From: an uncultured Bacteroidota bacterium
Lineage (GTDB): Bacteria > Bacteroidota > Bacteroidia > Chitinophagales > Saprospiraceae
Assembly: GCA_937861115.1 (NCBI GenBank)
Contig: CALMBD010000112.1
Coordinates: 1-50,549, forward strand
DNA length: 50,549 nt
Reading direction: 5' to 3'
The translations under genes and the position numbers were made by a program. The notes beneath the pieces were generated by a model. That model had not been told where the DNA came from. It worked only from the letters and a program-made list of their open reading frames with translations, and ran no database searches. Each line of letters opens with the position of its first letter. Position 1 is the first letter of the stretch. Below are positions 25,069-32,420 of the stretch, piece by piece.

Positions 25069-26100
25069 ATGGACACTAAAATATTTTCTACGACTCATAT
25101 ACGACTTTCCTTGCTTGTTCTTCTCTTTCCAGTGCTGGCATTTGGTCAGGACGCAGGCAAGAAACAGACGATTTATGAGGCGCTTTCACAAAAGGATGCC
25201 GCCAAGATCACGCTGGAGACGGACCTCACTACCATTATCGAGAATAAAAAAGCGGAACAATATTATCCGGGTACACTGACCACAGAGGATGGCAAATCGT
25301 ACCGGATCGAGGTAAAAGCCCGCGGCAAGTACCGGCGGAAAATCGCGGAAATACCGCCTTTGAAGATCAAGTTTAAAAAGAAACTGCTCAAAGACGAAGG
25401 TTTTGATACGCTCAACGAGATAAAACTGGTGCTGCCCACGATGGATAATGCCCAGGGCGACGAACTCCTGATCAAGGAATACCTCGCTTACAAAATGTTC
25501 GAGCACCTCACGTCGGCCAGTGTGCGCGCCCGGCTGGTCCGCCTGACCATCCGCGATATGCACGTGGAAAAATCGCGCAAGATGTACGCCATCCTGCTGG
25601 AAGACGAGGAGGAAACCGTAGCGCGTTTGAACGGTCAACTGATCGAACAGTACGGTATTTCGCCCGACAGCCTCATCATGAACCAGGCTGCCCTGGTGGC
25701 CGTATTTGAGTACATGATCGGCAATACCGACTGGGAGATATCCATGATGCGCAACGTCCGGCTGATCAAGTCGCTGGAATCGGGCAAGGTCCTGGTCGTG
25801 CCCTATGATTTCGACTTTTCCGGTCTCGTATCGGCGCCTTATGCCAGTCCCTCGTCGGAAAGCGGCCTGAAAACGGTCCGCGACCGCTTCATGATGGCCA
25901 ACGGTATCGGCACAGATTATCTGAAACGAGCATTACAAGGGCTCCGGTCGGCAAAAAAAGACCTCCTTGCCATCTGCCGTTCGAAATACCTGCCGAGGGA
26001 AACCTCTATGGACATGATCGCCTACCTGGAGACCTTTTTCCAGCAAATCGAGGAAAAAGACGAGGTGCCGACGTTGTTCAGGATGCCGCAGACTGACTAA
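25069..26100 (+). CDS. Exported CotH-like protein
   Basis: 343 residues with a signal peptide (ending LAFGQ). The body resembles the CotH family: 'SYRIEVKARGKYRRKIAEIPPLKIKFKKKLLKDEGF' (N-terminal beta region with the RxRGxxR/K pattern), 'KLVLPTMDNAQGDELLIKEYLAYKMFEHLT', then 'VAVFEYMIGNTDWEISMMRNVRLI' and 'VLVVPYDFDFSGLVSAPYA'. The last two correspond to the NxDW...N and pYDFDxSG metal/nucleotide-site motifs of CotH atypical kinases. CotH of Bacillus phosphorylates spore-coat proteins; an exported homologue could modify surface proteins, but ATP availability outside the cytoplasm makes kinase activity doubtful. It appears monocistronic; a tRNA gene follows 75 bp later. Family assignment is by motif order, not by search. 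Confidence 0.6.
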   Translation: MDTKIFSTTHIRLSLLVLLFPVLAFGQDAGKKQTIYEALSQKDAAKITLETDLTTIIENKKAEQYYPGTLTTEDGKSYRIEVKARGKYRRKIAEIPPLKIKFKKKLLKDEGFDTLNEIKLVLPTMDNAQGDELLIKEYLAYKMFEHLTSASVRARLVRLTIRDMHVEKSRKMYAILLEDEEETVARLNGQLIEQYGISPDSLIMNQAALVAVFEYMIGNTDWEISMMRNVRLIKSLESGKVLVVPYDFDFSGLVSAPYASPSSESGLKTVRDRFMMANGIGTDYLKRALQGLRSAKKDLLAICRSKYLPRETSMDMIAYLETFFQQIEEKDEVPTLFRMPQTD

Positions 26101-26154
26101 AAATCTGCCCGCCTTTTTGAAATTTTGAAAAGTATGGAATTTTGAAAATTCTGG

Positions 26155-26162
26155 TACATTTG
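26155..26162 (+). promoter_or_regulatory. -7 box of tRNA-Ser
   Basis: TACATTTG is an exact TAnnTTTG match ending 13 bp before the tRNA gene, the right distance for a very short leader. Two TTTTGAAA repeats lie upstream (from 26123 and 26140), but neither is at 21-nt spacing. Confidence 0.5.
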
Positions 26163-26175
26163 CGGCTTCCAGACA

Positions 26176-26260
26176 GGAGGGGTGCCAGAGTGGTTTAATG
26201 GAGCGGTCTTGAAAACCGTCGTACCGAAAGGTACCGGGGGTTCGAATCCCTCCCCCTCCG
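26176..26260 (+). tRNA. tRNA-Ser (anticodon TGA)
   Basis: The acceptor stem GGAGGGG (26176-26182) pairs with CCCCTCC (26253-26259), with discriminator G at 26260 as expected for serine. The anticodon loop CTTGAAA gives anticodon TGA. A class II long variable arm (GTACCGAAAGGTAC, a stem of 5 bp) and the T loop TTCGAAT are present. The 3' CCA is not encoded (the genome continues CAG). It reads UCA and other UCN codons. A strong terminator follows directly. Confidence 0.97.
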
Positions 26261-26270
26261 CAGGATACAA

Positions 26271-26313
26271 AGCAGCGCTTGCAGGTGTAATAGCCTGCAG
26301 CGCTGCTTTTTTT
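26271..26313 (+). terminator. Rho-independent terminator of tRNA-Ser
   Basis: A two-part stem of 14 bp (AGCAGCGC 26271-26278 with 26300-26307, one bulged T, then TGCAGG 26280-26285 with 26294-26299) with an 8-nt loop is followed by seven T residues (26307-26313). It begins 10 bp after the tRNA. Confidence 0.95.
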
Positions 26314-26386
26314 ATCTTCAGGCGGGTGACATAATACCGCTAAGTCCCTTACCTGTTCAGTGGCATGGAACCTTTCAGAAGAAAAA

Positions 26387-26469
26387 AAAAGTGAACTGTA
26401 AGCAGAACTTTTTGTAATACTATTTGTATCAATAGTATTACTTCTAATTACAGTTTAGTACTCACTTTT
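26387..26469. repeat. 83-bp nested inverted repeat upstream of the SPFH gene
   Basis: Three nested arm pairs occur in order. AAAAGTGA (26387-26394) pairs with TCACTTTT (26462-26469). ACTGTAA (26395-26401) pairs with TTACAGT (26448-26454). GTAATACTAT (26414-26423) pairs with ATAGTATTAC (26432-26441), with an 8-nt centre TTGTATCA. The element is AT-rich against its surroundings, has no ORF and ends 13 bp before the SPFH start codon. It could be an operator, an RNA structure in the leader, or a small palindromic mobile remnant. Confidence 0.6.
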
Positions 26470-26482
26470 AAATGCTTGATAT

Positions 26483-27298
26483 ATGAACCACACAACAATT
26501 TACAAGCCGGTGGTCGCATTGGCCGCTGCCGCGCTTTTTCTGGGACAGGGTTGTACGGTCGTTCGACAGGGGGAATTCGGAGTCAAAAGGACGCTGGGCA
26601 AATACAGCGACAAGGTATATACCAGCGGATTGCGCACCTTTAACCCATTCACCAGCAAGATCGTCAAGGTGTCTGCGCAAACAGAAAACCTCGAGGTGTC
26701 GATCAACATCCCATCCCGCGAGGGCCTGACAATCCAAAGCGAGGTTTCCATACTCTACCAGATCATACAAAAAGACGCGCCGGACTTGCTTCGGAACGTA
26801 GGCCTTGACTATGAAGAAACCATCATATTGCCGGTCTTCCGCTCTGCCGTTGCGGATGTCACTTCGAAATACTACGCCAAAGACATGCACTCCGGAAGCC
26901 GAGCGGAAATTGAGACCAGCATTCGCGAACTCATGATGGCTACCTTGAGAAGCAAAGGGGTGATTGTAGAGTCGGTACTACTGAAAAGTATTGTACTGCC
27001 CAGGAACCTGACCAAAGCAATTGAAGAGAAACTGGAGGCGGAGCAACAGGCCCAACGCATGGAGTTTGTGCTTCAGCAGGAGCGACAGGAAGCAGAACGC
27101 AAACGGATACAGGCTCAAGGCGTAAGCGATGCCAATACCATTATTTCTGCCGGTCTGACGCAGGAAATTTTACAGTTCAAAGCGCTGGAAGCCTGGCTGG
27201 ACCTGAGCAAGTCGCCAAATTCAAAAGTGATTATTACCAATGGTACAATGCCAATGGTGTTCAACCCCGATGAACTTACGTCGGCAGCAGGAAAATAA
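26483..27298 (+). CDS. Prohibitin/SPFH-family lipoprotein
   Basis: 271 residues. The SPFH (band 7) domain covers about 25-200 ('VVRQGEFGVKRTLGKYSDKVYTSGLRTFNPF', 'INIPSREGLTIQSEVSILYQI', 'RSAVADVTSKYYAKDMHSGSRAEIETSIRELM'). A coiled coil ('IEEKLEAEQQAQRMEFVLQQERQEAERKRIQAQG') and the family's 'ILQFKALEAWLDLSKSPNSKVII' end follow. These proteins form ring- or cage-like assemblies on membranes and modulate proteases or membrane domains. Here the usual N-terminal membrane helix is followed by a Cys (LGQGC, Cys24), suggesting lipidation. It may be a periplasm-facing lipoprotein, though the lipobox is not perfect. It is monocistronic, between the nested inverted repeat and a hairpin terminator. 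Confidence 0.88.
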   Translation: MNHTTIYKPVVALAAAALFLGQGCTVVRQGEFGVKRTLGKYSDKVYTSGLRTFNPFTSKIVKVSAQTENLEVSINIPSREGLTIQSEVSILYQIIQKDAPDLLRNVGLDYEETIILPVFRSAVADVTSKYYAKDMHSGSRAEIETSIRELMMATLRSKGVIVESVLLKSIVLPRNLTKAIEEKLEAEQQAQRMEFVLQQERQEAERKRIQAQGVSDANTIISAGLTQEILQFKALEAWLDLSKSPNSKVIITNGTMPMVFNPDELTSAAGK

Positions 27299-27394
27299 CC
27301 CTGTTTGGCAACGTTAGTTATGGATATGCGGACAAATGGAGCGCGTTGCCTGAGTACTATATTGCACGGAATCTACATTTGGGAAACTTGTCTG

Positions 27395-27421
27395 CGGGCC
27401 ATGCAACAGCATGGCCCGTTT
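27395..27421 (+). terminator. Probable terminator after the SPFH gene
   Basis: A perfect 10-bp GC-rich stem CGGGCCATGC (27395-27404) with its complement (27409-27418) and loop AACA is followed by a weak T tract (TTTAGTACT). It lies 97 bp after the SPFH stop codon in the convergent gap before the TPR gene and may serve both directions. Confidence 0.6.
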
Positions 27422-27453
27422 AGTACTGCACAACGCGCCTTGTCGCTGAAGAC

Positions 27454-28548
27454 CTACCCTCGCTCTCCGTAAACGGCCCACTGCGTCAACTTCCCGTCTT
27501 TGCCCAAAAAAAGCATAATGGAGGTATACACACGGATCTCCCCCGCAAGGGTTTCAATCGTACGCAAGGGCTTGCCGTAGGCCGTCTCGATTTCGGCGGC
27601 CGAAGCGCCGGATTTTAGTTTTTCAGCCGTAGTGCCGGTATATTCCGGGCCGGTGAGCAGGAAATAGGTCTGCAGACCGGAAGCGGTGTTGTCATTAAAG
27701 TAAAAGCGGCAATTTGCACCCGGGTGCAGGTTGTGGTAAAAATTGATCTGTGTATTCAAGCCAATCTCGCTTTCGGGATCTACTTCGGGAATATTGTACG
27801 GGTCGTCGAGGGTGATACCGTCGATTGATTCATCTTTGTTTATCCTGAACGGCGCATCCGGCTTCTCTTCCTTTTCTCCGTTCAGGATACTCAGGTTGCG
27901 CATTGCCAGGGCGCTACCCTGCCCTGCCGCCGTTTTGAAAGCAGCCTGCGCTTTTTCGTTTTCGCCGCTGCGGGCATACAGGATACCCTGCAGCACCAGG
28001 GCGTCTACGGTTGTTTTTTCATAACCGGATTTACCTGTCGCGGCAGCGGCAGCATTCCGCGCCTGTGCCGTGTCGCCCAACAAGGTGTACGCGCAGGCTT
28101 TATTGAGATAGGCAGGTGCGTAATCGGAGTCAAGCCGGATGGCCGCGTCGAAGTGCGATATGGCTTCCTTCAATTTTTTGTTCCGGACATCCTTTAAATC
28201 CATGACATCGCGTGTACCCACCGATTCGAGATCAAGTTCTACCGGATAGTGGAACCTGACTTCCGGTTCGGTGGGACGAAAATAGTGCAGGGCGTCGAGG
28301 ATAGCCACGATCCCGGCATTGTTGAATACCTGCCGGACAGGCATATCTTTCAAGGCATAAACAAAATAGGCATGGGCGTCCTCGTATTTGCCGATGGCCG
28401 TGAGCAGGTAAGCCGTTTCGAGTATTTCATTGGGTACAGATGCTGAGTCGCCCGCTATCGGCAGAATGGCATCGGGTGATTTTATGTCCCTCGCGGGAAG
28501 ATGCTGCATGCACAGCGGTGTGAAAAGAAGGCAGATAATGTATTTCAT
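27454..28548 (-). CDS. Exported tetratricopeptide-repeat protein with BamE-like C-terminal segment
   Basis: 364 residues from the ATG at 28548, which gives a signal peptide (MKYIICLLFTPLCMQHLPA); the frame upstream adds 16 residues of doubtful value. TPR-like helices occupy about 40-240 ('TAIGKYEDAHAYFVYALKDM', 'KLKEAISHFDAAIRLDSDYAPAYLNKACAYTLLGDTAQARNAA', 'LVLQGILYARSGENEKAQAAFKTAAGQG'). The last ~60 residues ('LKSGASAAEIETAYGKPLRTIETLAGEIRVYTSIMLFLGKDGKLTQWAVYG') look like a BamE/SmpA-type lipid-assembly fold, an inference from the GxP-x-W pattern. It lies 205 bp downstream of the WD40-caspase gene on the same strand with no terminator seen between, so cotranscription is possible. A partner role for the caspase is speculation. 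Confidence 0.7.
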   Translation of the reverse strand: MKYIICLLFTPLCMQHLPARDIKSPDAILPIAGDSASVPNEILETAYLLTAIGKYEDAHAYFVYALKDMPVRQVFNNAGIVAILDALHYFRPTEPEVRFHYPVELDLESVGTRDVMDLKDVRNKKLKEAISHFDAAIRLDSDYAPAYLNKACAYTLLGDTAQARNAAAAATGKSGYEKTTVDALVLQGILYARSGENEKAQAAFKTAAGQGSALAMRNLSILNGEKEEKPDAPFRINKDESIDGITLDDPYNIPEVDPESEIGLNTQINFYHNLHPGANCRFYFNDNTASGLQTYFLLTGPEYTGTTAEKLKSGASAAEIETAYGKPLRTIETLAGEIRVYTSIMLFLGKDGKLTQWAVYGERG

Positions 28549-28753
28549 TTTGGTTGGAATTTTGATTGAATGTTGCTTGTATCTATCTGTAATCAAACCA
28601 GGGTGGCTTGTATGGACAATTTTGACTTAAACTGAAGTTTCAGACAGGATAAATAAGGCAAATTCGCCGGAATAACCTGAAAATTCTGCACATCCTTGTC
28701 AAAAACAATAACGACTGTCAGTTTTGCAATATGGCGGATTTGCGAAAAAACGC

Positions 28754-31700
28754 TCATTTAATCATCCCCGACGCCTTCCCCACAATCGCTTCCGCCAGCG
28801 CGGGCACCGCGTCCTTTTTTCCCGTTACCTGAAAATCGCCTTTGGGTTCTTTTCCCTTGAATAAACGAATATCCACCACCACATCATCGCCCGTCACGGT
28901 ATAGCGCCCATTCATCTTCCAGGCGTTTTCGTATGCATCGACATCAACAAATATCAGTTCGGCTTTTGCACCTTTGGCCGTAATACGTCGAAGCTGGTCG
29001 CTCAGTGCAGTATTCAGGCCCAAAACGTCGTCGAAAGCATTTACATCCTGAAACCCGTTGCGGATAAACACCGGCTTCACCTGCGATACCGGAATCTTTA
29101 CCCCTGCGTCGACGATGGCAATATCGAAACTGGCGCCGGTGGCCGGAAATGCCAGTACGGGCGTCTGGATTCCACCGATGCCTTTGGCCAGTTCCGGCAC
29201 CTTGTCGCGGGCGTACTGGAAGAGGGTCATGACGTCTACCCGTTTGTCTTCTGTAAGTGCCAGTCCGCTCATGCCCTGCAGTAAGGTGTAGGTGAGCAAC
29301 CCCTGACCAAACTCGCTGGCCTCGTAACTCACCTTGTCCGCCGCACTGCCGGTCAGGATAAACATGCCGGTGCGGTCTTTCATTCGGTCGAGCGCGCGCA
29401 CCTGCGACGAACTGAGGTCTTTCCGGCCGGCGGCCACATCCTGCACCAGTTTGCCGGAATTGCAGGCATCGAGCACCAGCACCTGCTTGAGGGCCGCGAT
29501 GGATTTGACCCAATCCGTGAATTCGGTTGAAGAGACGGCATAGTTCTGCCGGATTTCGGGATCGCTGAGGTTTTCACTGGCAATATCCTTGGTCAGGTAA
29601 TAGAACTGGGAGTTCTCTGCAGTGCCGTAGTTGACGCCGTGTCCGGAACAGTATACGAGCAGGACATCCTGCGATTCCGCCTCGCCTGCAATGTCTTCAA
29701 AGGCCTTTTGAATGTTTGCTTTACTCGAAACATCCTGCCGGGTAGCATCCTGATCGTCGGTATTGAGGAGGGTGACGTACACCCGGTCGCCAAACACCCT
29801 GGGTGCGGCAGCACGAATCGCCTGGCTGATGCTGGTGGCGTCGCGGTCGGCAAACTGCAGATCGAGTTTGTCGCCGGCGTAGTTGGCGGTGCCAACGACA
29901 ACCGCGTATAACGCCGGTTTTTTGCGTGTCGCCGGTCCGGTTTTTGGGGGGCCGGCAGGTGGGAAATACTCCAGTTCCAGCGCCTGGCTTTTGAGCCAGC
30001 CCGCGCTGTTGTATACACGCAAGGCCAGTTTATTGGACTGCCCGGGCAGACAATAGCGGGAGTATCCGTTAAGATCAATGCCCAGGGAGGAAACGCGTTG
30101 CGGGTTGGCGTCATCCAGCACTTCCTTGTCGTTGATAAAAACACTGAGTTTTCCGATGCCGCCGCTACGGGGGATCAGGTCGACCTGCAACCGGGAACCT
30201 TTCAGTTGTGCCTTCATTTCCGGATAAAGCGCAACGGTTTTAAAGGCTTCTACCGAGCGAGCGGGGTCCTGGTTTTGGCCGGTTTCCTTGGACAACAAGC
30301 CGGGTTCGTAATAACGCTCTTTGAGTTGCTCCAGTTCGACCACCTCCAGGCCAACGACAAAATGCATCATGTTCATAGCTCCGGGCGAGGCATCGAAAAG
30401 ACCCGAAGGCGTAGTTACTACCCAGTCATTGGAATCGATAGCCATCAGCGTGGCGATCTCCTTGCCGCCGGAGGCCTGCCAGAGTCTGGCGGTATTGTCC
30501 AGGCTTCCGGTGAGCACGAACTTGCCGTCGGGCGAAAAGGCCGCGCCGTATACTTCTTTCGCATGCCCGGAAAAGGTTTGTTGGACGCGCCCGTCCAGCG
30601 TCCATAATTTTGCCGTATGATCATAACCGCCGGTCAGCACCTGTTTGCCATCGGGCGAAAAGGACACCGAACTGATTCCTTTCCCATGCCCGGTGAAGGT
30701 TTGAAGGAGTTGGCCGTCAAGCCCCCACATCTTGGCTGTTTTGTCGTTGCTGCCGGTCAGAATTTTTGTTCCGTCAGGCGAAAAGGCAACCGAAGTCACC
30801 CAGTTGTCGTGGCCGGTAAAGGTTTGTACGGTCTGACCATCGGCATCCCACAACTTCGCTTCCATCCCGCTACCGGTCAGTACCTGTTTGCCGTCGGGCG
30901 AAAAAGCCACGGCAGTTATGATGGATTCATCGTCAGTAAAAGTTGTTATTTCTTGCCCGCTCTGATTCAATAGTTTTGCTTCGGTTCCGCTTCCGACAAG
31001 GATTTGATTGCTTCCATTTGTGGTCAAAAAGGCCACAGAATTGACCGCACCGGGGTTCTCGATGCTCAGCGGTTTTTTGCCTTTGGCGTCCCATAGTTTT
31101 GCGGTATAGTCTTTACTGCCAGTCAGAACCTTGTTTCCGTCGGGAGAAATGGCCACCGAGGTCACCCAGTCGGTATGGCCATAATAGACCCGGACATCCA
31201 CTCCGGTGAGGCTCCACAGGTTAGCCGAGCCATCGACGTTGCCCGTCAGAATTTGTTTGCTGCCGTTTGCGGATGAAATTGCCACGGCGCAAATCCCTTT
31301 GGCATGTCCTTCAAAAGTCTGGATGACGCGGCCATCCAGACTCCACAGTCGCGCAGTGCCGTCCTTGCTGCCGGTCAGCACATATTTTCCATCGGGTGAA
31401 AAGGCTACCGTGACCCGTGTCGGTGTATTGGGTGGGCCGTTAAAGGTTTGAACAAGTTGGCCGTCAGGTTTCCACAATTTTGCCTTCTGGTCGTGGCTGC
31501 CGGTCAGGATAAAGTTTCCGTCGGGCGAGAACACGGCCATATTGACCTGGTCCGTGTGGCCGGTAAAAGTCTGGACCATGCGACCGTCAAGGCTCCACAA
31601 TTCTGCCGTATTGTCGTCGCTGGCAGTGAGCACCTGTTTGCCATCGGGTGAAAACACCGCCGATTTGACTTTGCCCTTGTGGCCCGAAAAAGTTTGGACA

Positions 31701-32260
31701 ACTGTTCCGTTCAGGCTCCATATTTTGGCAGTACCGTCTTTGCTGCTGGTCAATATTTGCTGTCCGTCGGGTGAAAAAGCGACCGTATTGATGTCTTTTT
31801 CGTGCCCCTTAAAGGTCTGGATTTCGCGCCCGTCGAGATTCCACAACCTGGCGTCGTTGTCCCGCCCTCCCGTCAGCACCTGTTTGCCGTCGGGTGAAAA
31901 GACAACCGATTCGATATATTTTTTATGCCCTGAAAAGGTCCGGAGTATCTTCCCGCTGATATCCCATAATATAGCCGTACCGTCCATGCTGCCGGTAAAC
32001 ACCTGTTTGCCGTCTGGCGAAAAAGTCACTGAGCTGACACCATCGGTATGTCCGGTAAGGGTCAGGATTTCGTGTCCTTTGGTGTCCCAGAGTTTGGCAG
32101 TGTTATCGGTGCTGCCTGTCAGTATGTATTTGCCGTCCGGCGAATAGGCAATAGACTCTATACCCCCGGTATGTCCTACGGGAGCAATCAACCGGGGTGT
32201 CTGGGAGAAAATATTGCCTGTCATAAAGGCAAATAAAAGAGGAAGGGCTGTTTTCTTCAT
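28754..32260 (-). CDS. Exported WD40 (14 blades)-caspase protein
   Basis: 1168 residues from the ATG at 32260 (signal peptide MKKTALPLLFAFMTGNIFSQ); the open frame upstream of it is unlikely to be translated. Fourteen WD40 repeats (about 22-605, each ~41 residues, 'GHxxxVxSVxFSPDGKxxLTGSxDxTAKLWxxDGxxxQT') make two seven-bladed propellers. A linker typical of such proteins follows ('SNDWVVTTPSGLFDASPGAMNMMHFVVG'). A C14 caspase/metacaspase domain (about 780-1040) starts 'KKPALYAVVVGTANYAGDKLDLQFADRDA' and has the catalytic dyad His874 (YCSGHG) and Cys933 (LDACNSG). A ~125-residue C-terminal domain of unknown type ends the protein. It should be a periplasmic or surface caspase-like protease, with propellers for target binding. 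It is divergent from the HTCS gene. Confidence 0.92.
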   Translation of the reverse strand: MKKTALPLLFAFMTGNIFSQTPRLIAPVGHTGGIESIAYSPDGKYILTGSTDNTAKLWDTKGHEILTLTGHTDGVSSVTFSPDGKQVFTGSMDGTAILWDISGKILRTFSGHKKYIESVVFSPDGKQVLTGGRDNDARLWNLDGREIQTFKGHEKDINTVAFSPDGQQILTSSKDGTAKIWSLNGTVVQTFSGHKGKVKSAVFSPDGKQVLTASDDNTAELWSLDGRMVQTFTGHTDQVNMAVFSPDGNFILTGSHDQKAKLWKPDGQLVQTFNGPPNTPTRVTVAFSPDGKYVLTGSKDGTARLWSLDGRVIQTFEGHAKGICAVAISSANGSKQILTGNVDGSANLWSLTGVDVRVYYGHTDWVTSVAISPDGNKVLTGSKDYTAKLWDAKGKKPLSIENPGAVNSVAFLTTNGSNQILVGSGTEAKLLNQSGQEITTFTDDESIITAVAFSPDGKQVLTGSGMEAKLWDADGQTVQTFTGHDNWVTSVAFSPDGTKILTGSNDKTAKMWGLDGQLLQTFTGHGKGISSVSFSPDGKQVLTGGYDHTAKLWTLDGRVQQTFSGHAKEVYGAAFSPDGKFVLTGSLDNTARLWQASGGKEIATLMAIDSNDWVVTTPSGLFDASPGAMNMMHFVVGLEVVELEQLKERYYEPGLLSKETGQNQDPARSVEAFKTVALYPEMKAQLKGSRLQVDLIPRSGGIGKLSVFINDKEVLDDANPQRVSSLGIDLNGYSRYCLPGQSNKLALRVYNSAGWLKSQALELEYFPPAGPPKTGPATRKKPALYAVVVGTANYAGDKLDLQFADRDATSISQAIRAAAPRVFGDRVYVTLLNTDDQDATRQDVSSKANIQKAFEDIAGEAESQDVLLVYCSGHGVNYGTAENSQFYYLTKDIASENLSDPEIRQNYAVSSTEFTDWVKSIAALKQVLVLDACNSGKLVQDVAAGRKDLSSSQVRALDRMKDRTGMFILTGSAADKVSYEASEFGQGLLTYTLLQGMSGLALTEDKRVDVMTLFQYARDKVPELAKGIGGIQTPVLAFPATGASFDIAIVDAGVKIPVSQVKPVFIRNGFQDVNAFDDVLGLNTALSDQLRRITAKGAKAELIFVDVDAYENAWKMNGRYTVTGDDVVVDIRLFKGKEPKGDFQVTGKKDAVPALAEAIVGKASGMIK

Positions 32261-32391
32261 AAATTTGCGCTGTTGAGGGGAAGCACTTGGCGTGGTTATT
32301 TTTACGCTGATATTGTTGGTTTGGTCTTTTATAGAAGGCCCAACTTTACGTCGAAAATAGGTGAAACCGCTAATTATCTCCCATATTTTAC

Positions 32392-32399
32392 TACATTTG
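32392..32399 (+). promoter_or_regulatory. -7 box of the HTCS gene
   Basis: TACATTTG is an exact TAnnTTTG match in the 160-bp region between the divergent WD40-caspase and HTCS genes. It gives a leader of about 15-25 nt. No TTTG lies at the 21-nt distance. No equally good box is seen for the WD40-caspase gene on the other strand. Confidence 0.45.
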
Positions 32400-32420
32400 A
32401 TTTGAGTTGCAATTTTGAGG

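Noticed and set aside
26176-26482. tRNA-Ser as an integration site for a genomic island
   Set aside because: No integrase or transposase is visible and the tRNA 3' end is not repeated further on in the window.
28261-28753. Exact TAnnTTTG box for the TPR gene
   Set aside because: Only one-mismatch candidates were found on the minus strand, so no promoter is called.
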